Part shown: positions 1-8,679 of the stretch, one piece after another
Numbering within the stretch: position 1 is the stretch's first letter
Layout: each line of letters opens with the position of its first letter
Source of the DNA: SAR324 cluster bacterium
GTDB taxonomy: Bacteria > SAR324 > XYD2-FULL-50-16
Direction of reading: 5' to 3'
Assembly (NCBI GenBank): GCA_028280735.1
Contig: JANQLH010000278.1
Span: 1 to 35,122, forward strand
Length of the DNA: 35,122 bases
Position numbers and translations under genes: made by a program
Notes under the pieces: generated by a model
What the model was told of the DNA's origin: nothing
What the model saw: only the letters and a program-made list of their open reading frames with translations
The model's database searches: none

Positions 1-297
1 ATCCACCAAGGCCGGCACACCGGTGAAATCCTGCAATATCACACGGGTGGGTTTAAAGGGAATCTCTTCATCTGATTTTGTCTTGGCCTCCCAGTTGGCC
101 AAGGCGACAATGTCCTTTTCATTAACCTGGAAGTTATCCAGGTTTCGCAGGGTTTGTTCCAACAGGACTTTTATGGAAAAAGGCAGATGGCTAACCTTGC
201 CTATGCCGGCTGTTTCCAGTTTGTCTAAACGATAAAAACCGAATGTTCCGGATGAGAGCTTGACTTCATCTTTACAACCAAACTTATCATTATCCAT
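1..297 (-). CDS. acnA: Aconitate hydratase A, N-terminal part (cut by window edge)
   Basis: Ninety-nine codons are visible, starting with ATG at 297 and running off the left edge. The translation begins MDNDKFGCKDEVKLSSGTFG and goes on through FYRLDKLE, LPFSIKVLLEQTLRN and RVILQDFTGVPALVD. These are the hallmark N-terminal blocks of the AcnA/IRP1 type of aconitase, which interconverts citrate and isocitrate in the TCA cycle with a [4Fe-4S] cluster. The cluster cysteines lie beyond the edge. An AGGGAG ribosome-binding site sits 7-8 bases before the ATG. A 9-bp inverted repeat lies 38-88 bases upstream of the start. The gene diverges from the 1206 gene across a long non-coding stretch. Confidence 0.93.
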   Translation of the reverse strand, partial: MDNDKFGCKDEVKLSSGTFGFYRLDKLETAGIGKVSHLPFSIKVLLEQTLRNLDNFQVNEKDIVALANWEAKTKSDEEIPFKPTRVILQDFTGVPALVD

Positions 298-1205
298 GAT
301 ATCTCCCTATATTTTTAGTGCTGCACCATAAATACCAGCCTGTATTTATCGAAAAATGATTAAAACCGGCTGTGCAACAGGCTGGATTATAATAATAAAC
401 TCAAGGTATTGCCATTATCTTGCAACAAGCACTCCCAAAACACAATTTGCATTGCAATTTTGGATCAGGAAGCTCGAACTACATTACAGCTGCTGCATTA
501 TAGCTCAAAAGCACAACAAGAATTTTTCCAACGACACTTGTCATACCGGGGACTCCTTTTTATCTATCATTTTTAAAATTATGGAATCAATAAAGAATTA
601 GAGGTTTTTGCATTATCATGATTAAAAGGTCATTCGACATTTCAATTGCAAGCTCACTTGCCGATAACTTTTATAGATACTGAGACAACACTCGGGATAT
701 TTGAAGAATTCAAGGCTTTAAGCTGACCTCTTTGTATCTATCTGAAATAATGTTTTAAAAAATCAAAAATTCCAACTATTGATACAATATTCACATCTGT
801 CTCATGATATTTAGCGAGACAGCGAAATCATATATTTGTTAATTAAATCAAATGAATATTGTAAATTTTTCTTGTGAATTGTGAAAAAAACGTAAATTCC
901 GTGTATCAGAAGATGGTTGGTTGATAGCTGGAAAGGCGGAGAAATCGGACTCAGTATTGTAACTATATAATTTTTAACAACAAATTTATATTATTCGGAC
1001 CTTGGTACGAATTTTGAGATGAATAGCCTAACACTTGGATTCGGGGTAGTAATTTGCCGTAACGAAACAAGAGAAGTATGCCCCTTTTGTGGTTGTTGAG
1101 AGAGGGATGGTTTTCGTTCCAACATAATAATAATGACTGAAAATCAGGTTTGGTGACTAAGTATGGCCCCAAACGACTGAAATTCTTGCTGGAGGTAGAT
1201 TAACA
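298..1205. other. AT-rich intergenic stretch without a recognisable gene
   Basis: About 0.9 kb between divergent genes. Short open frames occur on both strands but none has a ribosome-binding site together with a protein-like composition. Apart from the inverted repeat at 335-385 no RNA gene or repeat was recognised. The AT-rich part at 700-960 could hold promoters, but no confident -35/-10 pair was found. Confidence 0.5.
335..385. repeat. Inverted repeat upstream of acnA
   Basis: CCAGCCTGT at 335-343 is matched by its perfect reverse complement ACAGGCTGG at 377-385, separated by 33 bases. It lies in the probable leader or promoter region of acnA (minus strand). It could be an operator or a leader stem-loop; the sequence does not decide which. 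Confidence 0.4.
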
Positions 1206-1409
1206 TTGAAAAGGTGCGATCAAAATATAAAGGAGACCCTTGCGCTGGTTGAAAGGATGATAGAACTGGCAGGAAGAGGTGATGTTGATAGGGAAGACGT
1301 GAGTTGTGGAATTCTTTATGGTGTTATTCTTGACTCCGCATACAAGATAAAAAAACTGGCTGAAGAAGAGAAGCAGGCCCATGTTAAAAAAGGCTGGTGG
1401 AAAGACTGA
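1206..1409 (+). CDS. Small hypothetical protein (67 aa)
   Basis: Start is TTG at 1206, supported by a GGAGG site at 1191-1195; no in-frame ATG exists upstream before a stop. The product is a charged, probably alpha-helical cytosolic protein: MKRCDQNIKETLALVERMIE, then a Cys-containing SCGILYGVILDSAYKIKKLAEEE and a basic, Trp-rich end KKGWWKD. There is no signal peptide or membrane segment. Composition and the good Shine-Dalgarno site make it likely to be real. No family name is recognised, so no function is assigned. It lies 0.2 kb before the rubrerythrin-like gene on the same strand and may share its transcript. Confidence 0.65.
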   Translation: MKRCDQNIKETLALVERMIELAGRGDVDREDVSCGILYGVILDSAYKIKKLAEEEKQAHVKKGWWKD

Positions 1410-1625
1410 ATTGACTGCAATTCGATTGTTTTCGTTATTATTTGGAAATTCGTTGACCTGGAAGTGGCAAAGGATTGTATTTTCATTACAAAAATTTTGA
1501 CTATGAAGGTCTGCCTTACTATAGTGTCAAAGAGATAGTTGGGAACAGCAGTGCTATGGGCATTTGTTGGTGCTGGCAGAGTTAACGGGTTTCTATACCA
1601 TTGTTTCAATTAAAAGGAGTGAGTG

Positions 1626-2105
1626 ATGATGCAGTTTGCATTTCATATCGATGAAGTATTTGAAATGGCAATTCAGATGGAAGAAAACGGGGCTGAGTAT
1701 TATAGTAAAGCCGCGCTGGCTGCAGAAGATCCGGAAGTTAAAGCAATTCTGGAGAAGCTCTCGGTTATGGAAATGGAGCACAAAGCTTTGTTTACCAGCC
1801 TTCGTGAGGAGGTTGTCAGTGCCAACGAGCATAAAGCATTTTATGATCCCGGCGGGGAAAATGCCCGCTACCTGAAATCAATTATTGATACCCAGGTTTT
1901 TTTTGAAAAAGAGATCGATACCTCTTCCATGGAGGACGTGCTGAAAGAAGCAATTTGGGGGGAGAAAGACACTACCGTGTTTTACCTTGGTATCAGACAA
2001 AGCATGGATGATGAAGCAGCGAAACAGAAAATCGATAAGATCATCGAAGAAGAGATGTCTCATATCAGGATTTTAAGCGAACGGTTAAAAGCCCTGAAGT
2101 CATAG
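1626..2105 (+). CDS. Rubrerythrin/ferritin-like diiron protein
   Basis: A 159-residue four-helix-bundle protein of the ferritin-like superfamily. Diiron-ligand-type motifs occur in order: EENGAEYY near residue 18, EMEHKAL near residue 49, and EEEMSHIRIL near residue 140, an E...ExxH arrangement typical of rubrerythrin domains. There is no C-terminal rubredoxin domain (no CxxC pair), so it is the short erythrin-like form. Such proteins act in peroxide reduction or iron handling in anaerobes and microaerophiles. AAGGAG at 1614-1619 supports ATG 1626 or 1629; an in-frame GTG at 1623 is less likely. Confidence 0.85.
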   Translation: MMQFAFHIDEVFEMAIQMEENGAEYYSKAALAAEDPEVKAILEKLSVMEMEHKALFTSLREEVVSANEHKAFYDPGGENARYLKSIIDTQVFFEKEIDTSSMEDVLKEAIWGEKDTTVFYLGIRQSMDDEAAKQKIDKIIEEEMSHIRILSERLKALKS

Positions 2106-2171
2106 ATTAAGGGAGAAATCTATGACTTAACTTCCATTAATGCCGGATGGATAATCACCTCTCCGGCGTTT
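2101..2171 (+). terminator. Two hairpins after the rubrerythrin-like gene
   Basis: An 8-bp inverted repeat (CATAGATT/AATCTATG) overlaps the stop codon at 2101-2124. A second stem, GCCGGA/TCCGGC, at 2142-2167 is followed by GTTTTG. The second resembles a weak intrinsic terminator. The T tract is short, so read-through into the MoxR gene is possible. Confidence 0.4.
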
Positions 2172-2210
2172 TGCATTCCGTTATTAATTCCAAACGACAC
2201 TTTAAAATTT

Positions 2211-3143
2211 ATGAAGGTAAAAATCGATTCAGCGGACGATATATCCAAAGTTTTATCAAAACAAGGGTATATCAGTTCAACAGATATATCTACCATCGTT
2301 TTTTTAGCGATGAAAATGAACAGACCTATCCTGGTGGAAGGTCCTGCAGGAGTAGGAAAAACTGAACTGGCCAAATCACTGGCGAAGGGATTGGGCCTGG
2401 AGTTGATTCAGTTGCAATGTTATGAAGGATTGGATGAAACCAAAGCGATTTACGAATGGGAATACGCGAAACAATTGCTTTACACCCAGATTTTAAAAGA
2501 GAAGATCAATGAGGTGGTCGGATCAAGTGATGATTTAAACGAATCAATACAACGATTGGTAAAACTTGAAGACGCTTTTTTTTCAGACCATTTTTTATTG
2601 CCGAGACCCCTGCTGAAATCGCTCCGATCTGAAAACAAAACAGTATTGTTGATAGATGAGGTGGATAAATCTGATCCTGAATTCGAAGCTTACCTGCTTG
2701 AAATTCTTAGTACTCACGAAATCACCATTCCGGAGTTGGGAACCCAGCGAGCCAAAGAAATACCTATTGTTTTTCTTACTTCAAATAATGTCAGAGACCT
2801 GAGTGATGCTCTGAAACGCAGGTGTTTGAACCTGTTTATCGATTTCCCCAACCAGGATATGGAAACCCGCATTGTTCAGTCTCGCTTCCCGGAAATGAAA
2901 GATGTTTTGGTGAAAAAACTGGTTGGCGCTGTACATGAGATCAGGCAGTTGGAAATCAAAAAAAAGCCGTCTATTTCTGAGACCATAGATTGGGCCGAGT
3001 CGATTCTCATGCTGCAAATTGATGATATCACCCCGGCAGAGTTAAAGCGAACCCTGGGGACTATCAGCAAGTACAAGACAGATATGGATCAAATTCTTGA
3101 GAACACCGAGAAGGTATTGGGAGAAACCTCATGGTCAGTATGA
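2211..3143 (+). CDS. MoxR-family AAA+ ATPase
   Basis: A 310-residue AAA+ ATPase. Walker A is GPAGVGKT at residues 44-51; Walker B is VLLIDEVD, about 100 residues later, followed by EFEAYLLEIL; an arginine-finger-type stretch LKRRCLNLF follows a sensor-like FLTSNN. QLQCYEGLDETKAIYEWEY is typical of the MoxR subgroup paired with CoxE-type VWA proteins. These pairs act as chaperone-like machines that mature or insert cofactors in partner enzymes; the client is unknown here. The stop overlaps the VWA gene by 13 bases, indicating translational coupling. No clear ribosome-binding site precedes ATG 2211, but no better start exists. Confidence 0.9.
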   Translation: MKVKIDSADDISKVLSKQGYISSTDISTIVFLAMKMNRPILVEGPAGVGKTELAKSLAKGLGLELIQLQCYEGLDETKAIYEWEYAKQLLYTQILKEKINEVVGSSDDLNESIQRLVKLEDAFFSDHFLLPRPLLKSLRSENKTVLLIDEVDKSDPEFEAYLLEILSTHEITIPELGTQRAKEIPIVFLTSNNVRDLSDALKRRCLNLFIDFPNQDMETRIVQSRFPEMKDVLVKKLVGAVHEIRQLEIKKKPSISETIDWAESILMLQIDDITPAELKRTLGTISKYKTDMDQILENTEKVLGETSWSV

Positions 3144-4501
3144 TGTTGCGGTTTGCAACCCAGTTACGCCATGAGGGCTTAAGCGTTCCAACATCATCGC
3201 TGCATACGGCTATTCAGGCACTGGAATGGATTGACCTGATGAACGAATCACAAGTGTATGCCGCGCTGGAGTCGTGCCTGGTCCAAAACATGGCGTTTCG
3301 GGAAAAATTCGCGGAAGTCTTTAACAAGTTTTTTAAGGAAAAAACCATGTTTGAACTGGAGGGAGAAAGTGCCGCTTTCAAACTTCAGCTTCAGGAGTTT
3401 ACAAATAATCTGAGGGATGAAAATGATTATGTATCAACAGTACTGGCCGATTTTTTGGAAGGTGACGTAAGGCAGGTACTGGAGAATGTGGCAGATGACA
3501 AACAGTTTCGTGCGGTATACAGCGATGTTACCTCGGGTATTGGAATGTCCAAGGAAAGAACCAGAAAGGAGATTCTAAAAAGAATTTCGGTACTGGCAGA
3601 TCAGGCCAACGATTTTGCCAATGTTTCATTTCATCTTCCCAAGGAAAAAAGAGAAAAACTTTCGGAGCATATTCGCGAGCAACTGGAAGCGGCAGCGGAA
3701 TTGCTAAAAGAGAAAACTCCGAAACGTAAATCCCGTGATTATCTGTTACCCTGGGAAAAACAGCGTGCCGTATCCAATATTTCGTTTGATAATCTCACTG
3801 TTGCCGATCAGGAGAAGGTAAAGCATGAAGTTGAGCGTATTGCCCAAAAACTGAACGACACACTTTCCCGGCAAAAAAAACGTGCTCGCAGGGGGCATCT
3901 GGATATCAAAAACACTATCCGTCATTCCATGAAGTTCAGCGGTATTCCTTTTAATATCAAAACCAGAACCCCGGCACGGAAAAAAGGCAAAATCGTGGCG
4001 TTGTGCGACATTTCCATGTCGGTTTCACATGCTGCCCAATTTATGCTGCTGTTGCTTTATCGTCTGCAGAATCGATTTACCAGAATCCGATCCTTTGTAT
4101 TTATCAGAAACGCCTTTGAGATTTCCCATTTGTTTGAGAAATATGCCATGGAAGCTGCCCTGGAAAAAGCCGTGAAGCAGCATCATATCGGTATGGGGCA
4201 ACTGACCAATTACGGAAAATCGTTTAAATCCTTCCTGGACAGGTACTCCAGTGCATTAACCAAAGATACCACCTTGTTGATTTTGGGAGATGCCCTGAAT
4301 AATTATATCGATCCGCAAGTGGAAGACTTTAAAAAAATGAGTGAAAAAGTCCTGAGAACCTACTGGTTGAATCCGGAACAGGAGAAATATTGGTACTCTT
4401 CGGGTAGTGCCATTATGGATTATAAGCCGCATTGTACCCAATTGGTCGAGTGTGCGACCGTGGAGCAGTTGTCTGACTTTGCCCGGAACCTGGTTCTGTA
4501 A
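3131..4501 (+). CDS. VWA domain-containing protein, CoxE-like
   Basis: A 456-residue protein with a mostly helical N-terminal two-thirds, including a lysine-rich segment near 190-270, and a C-terminal von Willebrand factor A domain. The MIDAS metal-binding motif DxSxS is DISMS, starting at residue 293, preceded by the strand KIVALC. This is the CoxE/ViaA-like partner of the upstream MoxR ATPase. Such pairs are known in CO dehydrogenase maturation and RavA-ViaA. GGGAG lies 7 bases before ATG 3131; ATG at 3140 is an alternative. No metalloenzyme client lies beside the pair, so its target cannot be named. Confidence 0.88.
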   Translation: MVSMMLRFATQLRHEGLSVPTSSLHTAIQALEWIDLMNESQVYAALESCLVQNMAFREKFAEVFNKFFKEKTMFELEGESAAFKLQLQEFTNNLRDENDYVSTVLADFLEGDVRQVLENVADDKQFRAVYSDVTSGIGMSKERTRKEILKRISVLADQANDFANVSFHLPKEKREKLSEHIREQLEAAAELLKEKTPKRKSRDYLLPWEKQRAVSNISFDNLTVADQEKVKHEVERIAQKLNDTLSRQKKRARRGHLDIKNTIRHSMKFSGIPFNIKTRTPARKKGKIVALCDISMSVSHAAQFMLLLLYRLQNRFTRIRSFVFIRNAFEISHLFEKYAMEAALEKAVKQHHIGMGQLTNYGKSFKSFLDRYSSALTKDTTLLILGDALNNYIDPQVEDFKKMSEKVLRTYWLNPEQEKYWYSSGSAIMDYKPHCTQLVECATVEQLSDFARNLVL

Positions 4502-4713
4502 CCGGTAATGATAATAATGCCCGGATCGATGTCATTGTCGAAGCTTGTTTTGAGGAACTCATAACAGAGTCCGGCACTGTCGGGAGTCAACGAGTCATTG
4601 AACAAACGGACCTTCCGCTGTTTTAACGTAAAAAACACATGATGACGAACTTTTGGAAAAAATATTGAAAATAAGATCACGGTAACGATTGAACAATATA
4701 ACGGAGGGCCGAT

Positions 4714-5187
4714 ATGTCAGATAAAATAGTCTATGAGGATAAATACTTTCAAGTTGTGAGCCCCCAATACCCTTTGAATTGCCGCGAAGATGGCGGACAC
4801 TTGGTTTTGCTAAAGAAGGAGACTGTTAAGGATCGTTCCGAAATGGACTGGCAAGAAGCCATCGATTTTATTCGGATATCAATGATGGTTGGGAAAGCTA
4901 TGTACGATGTTCTTGGGGTAGAGCGCATGAATTATGAAGATTTGGGCAACTGGGGCGTGGATAAACCGATGGGTTCAACCATGCATCTGCATTTCTTCGG
5001 TCGTGCCAAAGAACAAACCCACCAGGTTCGCGGAAGTCATATGATGATCTATCCGGAAGGGCATAAAATTTATAAGGGTCATCTGAAACCCTTCACAGAT
5101 GAAGAAGTGGATACCTTAAAAAAAGAAATTGAAACCATAGCCAAGGAAGAAAAATATGTGAAAATGGCTGAAGCCGCAGGTATATGA
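4714..5187 (+). CDS. HIT-like family protein
   Basis: A 157-residue cytosolic protein with a histidine-triad-like fold: N-terminal beta strands (VLLKKETV), a central helix, then the signature region STMHLHFFGRA. Compared with the canonical HxHxH pattern, the first His position is Thr while the next two His are kept. The C-terminal part is a charged helix. HIT proteins hydrolyse nucleotide phosphoramidates or dinucleoside polyphosphates. The altered triad leaves the exact activity open. A strong GGAGGG site precedes the ATG. It stands alone, with 0.2 kb before it and a MITE-like repeat after it. Confidence 0.75.
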   Translation: MSDKIVYEDKYFQVVSPQYPLNCREDGGHLVLLKKETVKDRSEMDWQEAIDFIRISMMVGKAMYDVLGVERMNYEDLGNWGVDKPMGSTMHLHFFGRAKEQTHQVRGSHMMIYPEGHKIYKGHLKPFTDEEVDTLKKEIETIAKEEKYVKMAEAAGI

Positions 5188-5666
5188 ACCCTCATTGAAT
5201 CCTACCGGTTAAACCCGCCGGATAATTCGGTCGTTGTAGGCTGATACATAATGTGATACAGAAAGAGAAGCAGTCTTGCTTTGAATAATAGAATCAAGAC
5301 ACAATAATTAGTGCCTGAACGAAAACCGATTTAACCCATACGAATAAGTGTTTTTAAAAACAGTTTGGTACTTCGAAGTATAGTGCTTTCAGCATTCAGC
5401 GATCAGCTCTCAGCCGCTTTTTACTTACAATTGTTGTGTCTTCTGCTGAACGCTGAAAGCTGACGGCTGACAGCACGTTCATCTTCAAATTGAATTCCGA
5501 CATCTGGTATAGGGCTGGATAAGGCTTTAGTGACTTTCCGTTCAGGCACAAATCAACGACCGAACATCAAAGCTCCAAATGCATTTGGCATTGCGTTTCT
5601 CTTAATAGTTCAATTGCCATAGTAATCATCAGTCAATCAAAAACCAGGTAAACCCTACATCTATTT
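5188..5666. other. Intergenic stretch containing a MITE-like repeat
   Basis: Nearly 0.5 kb between the HIT-like and GCS genes. More than half of it is copy 1 of the MITE-like element (5305-5553). The remainder holds no open frame or RNA that I recognise. The promoter of the following operon presumably lies between 5554 and 5660, but no convincing -35/-10 was identified. Confidence 0.5.
5305..5553 (+). mobile_element. MITE-like element, copy 1
   Basis: About 249 bp bounded by terminal inverted repeats: left ATTAGTGCCTGAACGAAAA; right end, reverse-complemented, ATTTGTGCCTGAACGGAAA. The interior carries a second imperfect inverted repeat rich in GCTGAAAGC / GATCAGCTCTCAGC units. It matches copies 2 and 3 along its whole length (TIRs, central CAGCGATCAGCTCTCAGCC, and GGCTGGATAAGG near the right end). 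It has no coding capacity, consistent with a non-autonomous element mobilised in trans. Confidence 0.75.
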
Positions 5667-7097
5667 ATGGCCGAGCAGAAAACCACATTATCGATCGATT
5701 TTTTAGCGGAAAGCGTTGCCAGAAAGTACACAATGCCCGGTAACAGCGATAAAAAAAACATCGGGCTGGAGCTGGAACTTTTTCCTATGAAAGTAGATGA
5801 AACGAGCCGCTACAAGGTTGCTGACATAATGAATGAGCAACTGAACGGGACCTATGATCTGCTTTATACAAATTCCCTATGTCGCTGCAGCATGTTTGAT
5901 CCCGATAAAAAACTGGATGTACCTCGCTTAAATTCAGCGGTCGGGGGTATCGTCACCTTTGAACCGGGGGGGCAGATTGAGTACAGTTCAGCCGTCGATA
6001 CGGACCTGAACAAGGTAATCAATGAACTGATCATGCACATGTCGGAGCTGGAGAATATTTTAGCAGCCAGGGGATACAGGTTTTTTTTTGGTGCTCTCAA
6101 TCCCTGGCAATCGGTTGATGAAGTCGGCCTGAAAATGAGAAAGCCGCGCTACCTGGCAATGGATCGTTTTTTTAAAAACATCGGTCCCTATGGCCGGCAA
6201 ATGATGAGACTTTCAGGTTCAATTCAGGTGAACCTGGATTTCGGAGGCCCGGAGACGACTAAAAAACGATGGTTGGTTACCAATTTATTGTCTCCTGTTT
6301 TTTGTGCCATTTTCGGTAATTCGCCTTTTCTGGCAGGAAAAGCAACCGGTAAGAGAAGCTACCGTACTATAATCTGGCAAAACCTGGATAAAACCAGGAC
6401 GGGCTTCCCGCACCTTAGAATTGGTCAACCGGGCATGGTTTCAATGATTGAACAATACCTGGGGTTTGCCCTCAATGCCAGTGTCTTCACCCTTCCTGAT
6501 GAAAGCGGTTGCCTGGTTTATCGTCAAAATGATATTTCCTTTAAATCCTGGTTGGAAAACGGTTATAACGGCTTTTACCCATCTATTGAAGACTGGGAGG
6601 CACATCTCACAACCTTGTTTCCGGATGTCAGGGCCAAAGGCTTTTTGGAATGCCGTTTTATTGATGGACAATCCAAACCTTGCTGGGCTGTTCCGGCGGT
6701 TATTGCAACGGCCCTGATTTATGATGAAGTAGCGATAGATAAAACAATCTCCCTGCTTTCTTCTTACCAAGGGGAGCTGGAAAAAATGGCTCTTGCGGCC
6801 GCATCAGATGGTGTCGGGGCTTTCCCGGATTTATGCAGGGAGGTTTATGAAATTGCCCTGAACACAGGTCAATATCAACTCGATTCCGATTTATTGGGAT
6901 ATTGCGAACGTTTTTTTCGACATTTTACACTTCAAGAGAAGAATCCGGCTGATGATCTGCTATCCATCAATAACGGATTAATATTTGCAGCAGACCAATA
7001 CAGAGAATATGAGGACCAGCTTTTTGATATTATTCAACCCCCAATGTATGTGGCTGCAAAAAATGCAAATGAGATAGCCTGGGGATGCAAGTGCTGA
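5667..7097 (+). CDS. Glutamate-cysteine ligase, GCS2 family
   Basis: A 476-residue ATP-dependent carboxylate-amine ligase of the GCS2 (plant/proteobacterial GshA, EgtA-like) family. The nucleotide/metal-binding opening GLELELFP is at residues 33-40. FEPGGQIEYSSA, around residue 97, is the family hallmark for glutamate and Mg binding. MRLSGSIQVNLDF and the LECRFIDGQ region follow. The expected reaction joins glutamate and cysteine to gamma-glutamylcysteine, a thiol buffer or glutathione precursor. No glutathione synthetase is present in the window. It heads a plus-strand run with a selenocysteine peroxiredoxin, which fits a thiol redox role. The ribosome-binding site before ATG 5667 is weak. 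Confidence 0.85.
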   Translation: MAEQKTTLSIDFLAESVARKYTMPGNSDKKNIGLELELFPMKVDETSRYKVADIMNEQLNGTYDLLYTNSLCRCSMFDPDKKLDVPRLNSAVGGIVTFEPGGQIEYSSAVDTDLNKVINELIMHMSELENILAARGYRFFFGALNPWQSVDEVGLKMRKPRYLAMDRFFKNIGPYGRQMMRLSGSIQVNLDFGGPETTKKRWLVTNLLSPVFCAIFGNSPFLAGKATGKRSYRTIIWQNLDKTRTGFPHLRIGQPGMVSMIEQYLGFALNASVFTLPDESGCLVYRQNDISFKSWLENGYNGFYPSIEDWEAHLTTLFPDVRAKGFLECRFIDGQSKPCWAVPAVIATALIYDEVAIDKTISLLSSYQGELEKMALAAASDGVGAFPDLCREVYEIALNTGQYQLDSDLLGYCERFFRHFTLQEKNPADDLLSINNGLIFAADQYREYEDQLFDIIQPPMYVAAKNANEIAWGCKC

Positions 7098-7133
7098 AAC
7101 CAGGGGGATAATAAAATAAATCGAGAGGAGTTA

Positions 7134-7838
7134 ATGAACAATAAAAGAATCAAGCAATTTGTAATTCTAGCTGTGCTGATAGCTTTGGTCGTTCTATTTT
7201 TTATCTTTGACTTAAAGCAGTATCTGACACTTGAGTATATGAAAAGCCAACAACAAGCGTTTGCTGATTATTATAGTGAAAATACAGTTTTGACCATTGC
7301 GATTTATTTTATCATCTATGTTATTACAACCTCACTATCATTGCCGGGAGCCGCTGTTCTAACACTGGTTGGCGGTGCTCTTTTCGGTTTGGTCACCGGT
7401 ACCATTGTTGTTTCTTTTGCCAGTACCCTGGGAGCAACCCTGGCATTTCTAGTATCCAGGTTTTTACTTGGAGATTATGTACAAAGTAAATTTAGCGACA
7501 AGTTAAAAGTAATCAACGAAGGAATTGAAAAAGAAGGAGAGTTTTATCTCTTTACCTTGCGGTTGGTGCCCTTGTTTCCTTTTTTCCTCATCAACCTGAT
7601 CATGGGACTCACCCCAATTAGAACAATCAAGTTCTTTGTTGTAAGTCAGTTAGGGATGTTACCCGGAACCATCGTCTATGTATTTGCAGGAACTCAATTG
7701 GCTCAAGTTGATTCCCTGAAAGGAATCCTCTCCCCGGGGCTAATCGGCGCGTTCGTTTTACTGGGACTTTTCCCTTTACTTGCTAAAAAGACACTGGAAC
7801 TTATCAAACGGCGAAAAGTAAGCCCGACTTCATCCTAA
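7134..7838 (+). CDS. TVP38/TMEM64 (VTT domain) membrane protein
   Basis: A 234-residue inner-membrane protein. It has an N-terminal membrane segment (residues 8-26), a second around 52-70, and the VTT/SNARE-associated core with SLPGAAVLTLVGGALFG, STLGATLAFLVSRFLLGDY and the re-entrant-type motif RLVPLFPFFLINLIMG, ending with another membrane helix and a basic tail. The family has been linked to lipid scrambling or transport; the substrate is unknown here. A GAGGAG site precedes the ATG. It follows the GCS gene by 36 bases and is probably in the same operon. Confidence 0.88.
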   Translation: MNNKRIKQFVILAVLIALVVLFFIFDLKQYLTLEYMKSQQQAFADYYSENTVLTIAIYFIIYVITTSLSLPGAAVLTLVGGALFGLVTGTIVVSFASTLGATLAFLVSRFLLGDYVQSKFSDKLKVINEGIEKEGEFYLFTLRLVPLFPFFLINLIMGLTPIRTIKFFVVSQLGMLPGTIVYVFAGTQLAQVDSLKGILSPGLIGAFVLLGLFPLLAKKTLELIKRRKVSPTSS

Positions 7839-7868
7839 CCAAACCCGTTCAACTTCCTGGAGAGGCAT

Positions 7869-8654
7869 ATGAATAAGTCGTTATTGACAATGGGATTCAT
7901 TGCGATACTCGGATTTCTGACTAGTCCGGATATATTGGGTTTTGATCAGAGCCACAACGCATTTGATAAAATCCTGAAACAATATGTTGTGGTAAATGGT
8001 CCTCAAAGCGCTGTGCGGTATGGGGAAATCAAGAAGAATCCGGCCCAGCTGAACAGCTATATTACGGAGCTGGAAGCTGTCACGGCTGATGAATTTTCAG
8101 GTTGGAGTGAACCACAGCAGATTGCCTTTTTGATTAATGCGTACAATGCCTTGACAATACAACTGATTCTTACCAAATATCCTGATCTGAAATCCATTAA
8201 GGATCTAGGCGGCTTTTTCACCGGTCCCTGGAAAGTTAAATTTTTCACCTTGTTTGGTGAGAAACATCATCTGGATTACATTGAGCATGAGCTTTTGCGG
8301 GTTAACTATACGGAACCGCGAATCCACTTTGCGCTTGTATGCGCATCAATCGGTTGTCCGCCGTTGATCACGGAAGCATACACGGGAGATCGCCTTGATG
8401 AACAGTTGAATCGATCGATGATTTCGTTTCTAAGGGACCCTGAACGAAACAGGTATGACAAAGCAGACAAAACCCTGTATCTATCATCGATCTTTAAATG
8501 GTTCTCCGAAGACTTTACCAAGGTAAACTCCTCGGTTGAGGCGTTTGTTGCTCCCTGGATTACCGATGACAAAACAGAGCAGGATTTAATTACCGGTAAA
8601 AAGGTGGACTTGGAGTACCTGGATTATGACTGGTCATTAAACAGATCGAATTAA
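7869..8654 (+). CDS. DUF547 domain protein, exported
   Basis: A 261-residue protein with an N-terminal hydrophobic signal segment (residues 4-22) and the DUF547 domain. Conserved blocks are QIAFLINAYNALTIQLIL, GGFFTGPWKVK, HLDYIEHELLR, HFALVCASIGCPPL (with the invariant Cys pair region) and LSSIFKWFSEDF. Function of the family is unknown; it often sits beside redox and membrane genes. GGAGAGG precedes the ATG, and the gene is 30 bases after the VTT gene and 25 before the selenoprotein gene, so it is part of the same operon. Confidence 0.87.
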   Translation: MNKSLLTMGFIAILGFLTSPDILGFDQSHNAFDKILKQYVVVNGPQSAVRYGEIKKNPAQLNSYITELEAVTADEFSGWSEPQQIAFLINAYNALTIQLILTKYPDLKSIKDLGGFFTGPWKVKFFTLFGEKHHLDYIEHELLRVNYTEPRIHFALVCASIGCPPLITEAYTGDRLDEQLNRSMISFLRDPERNRYDKADKTLYLSSIFKWFSEDFTKVNSSVEAFVAPWITDDKTEQDLITGKKVDLEYLDYDWSLNRSN

Positions 8655-8679
8655 TCTATTTCCTTCAGGTGTTAACAGC

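Noticed and set aside
356-1172. Short frames at 356-601 (plus) and 963-1172 (minus)
   Set aside because: No ribosome-binding sites, biased AT-rich composition, no recognisable family features.
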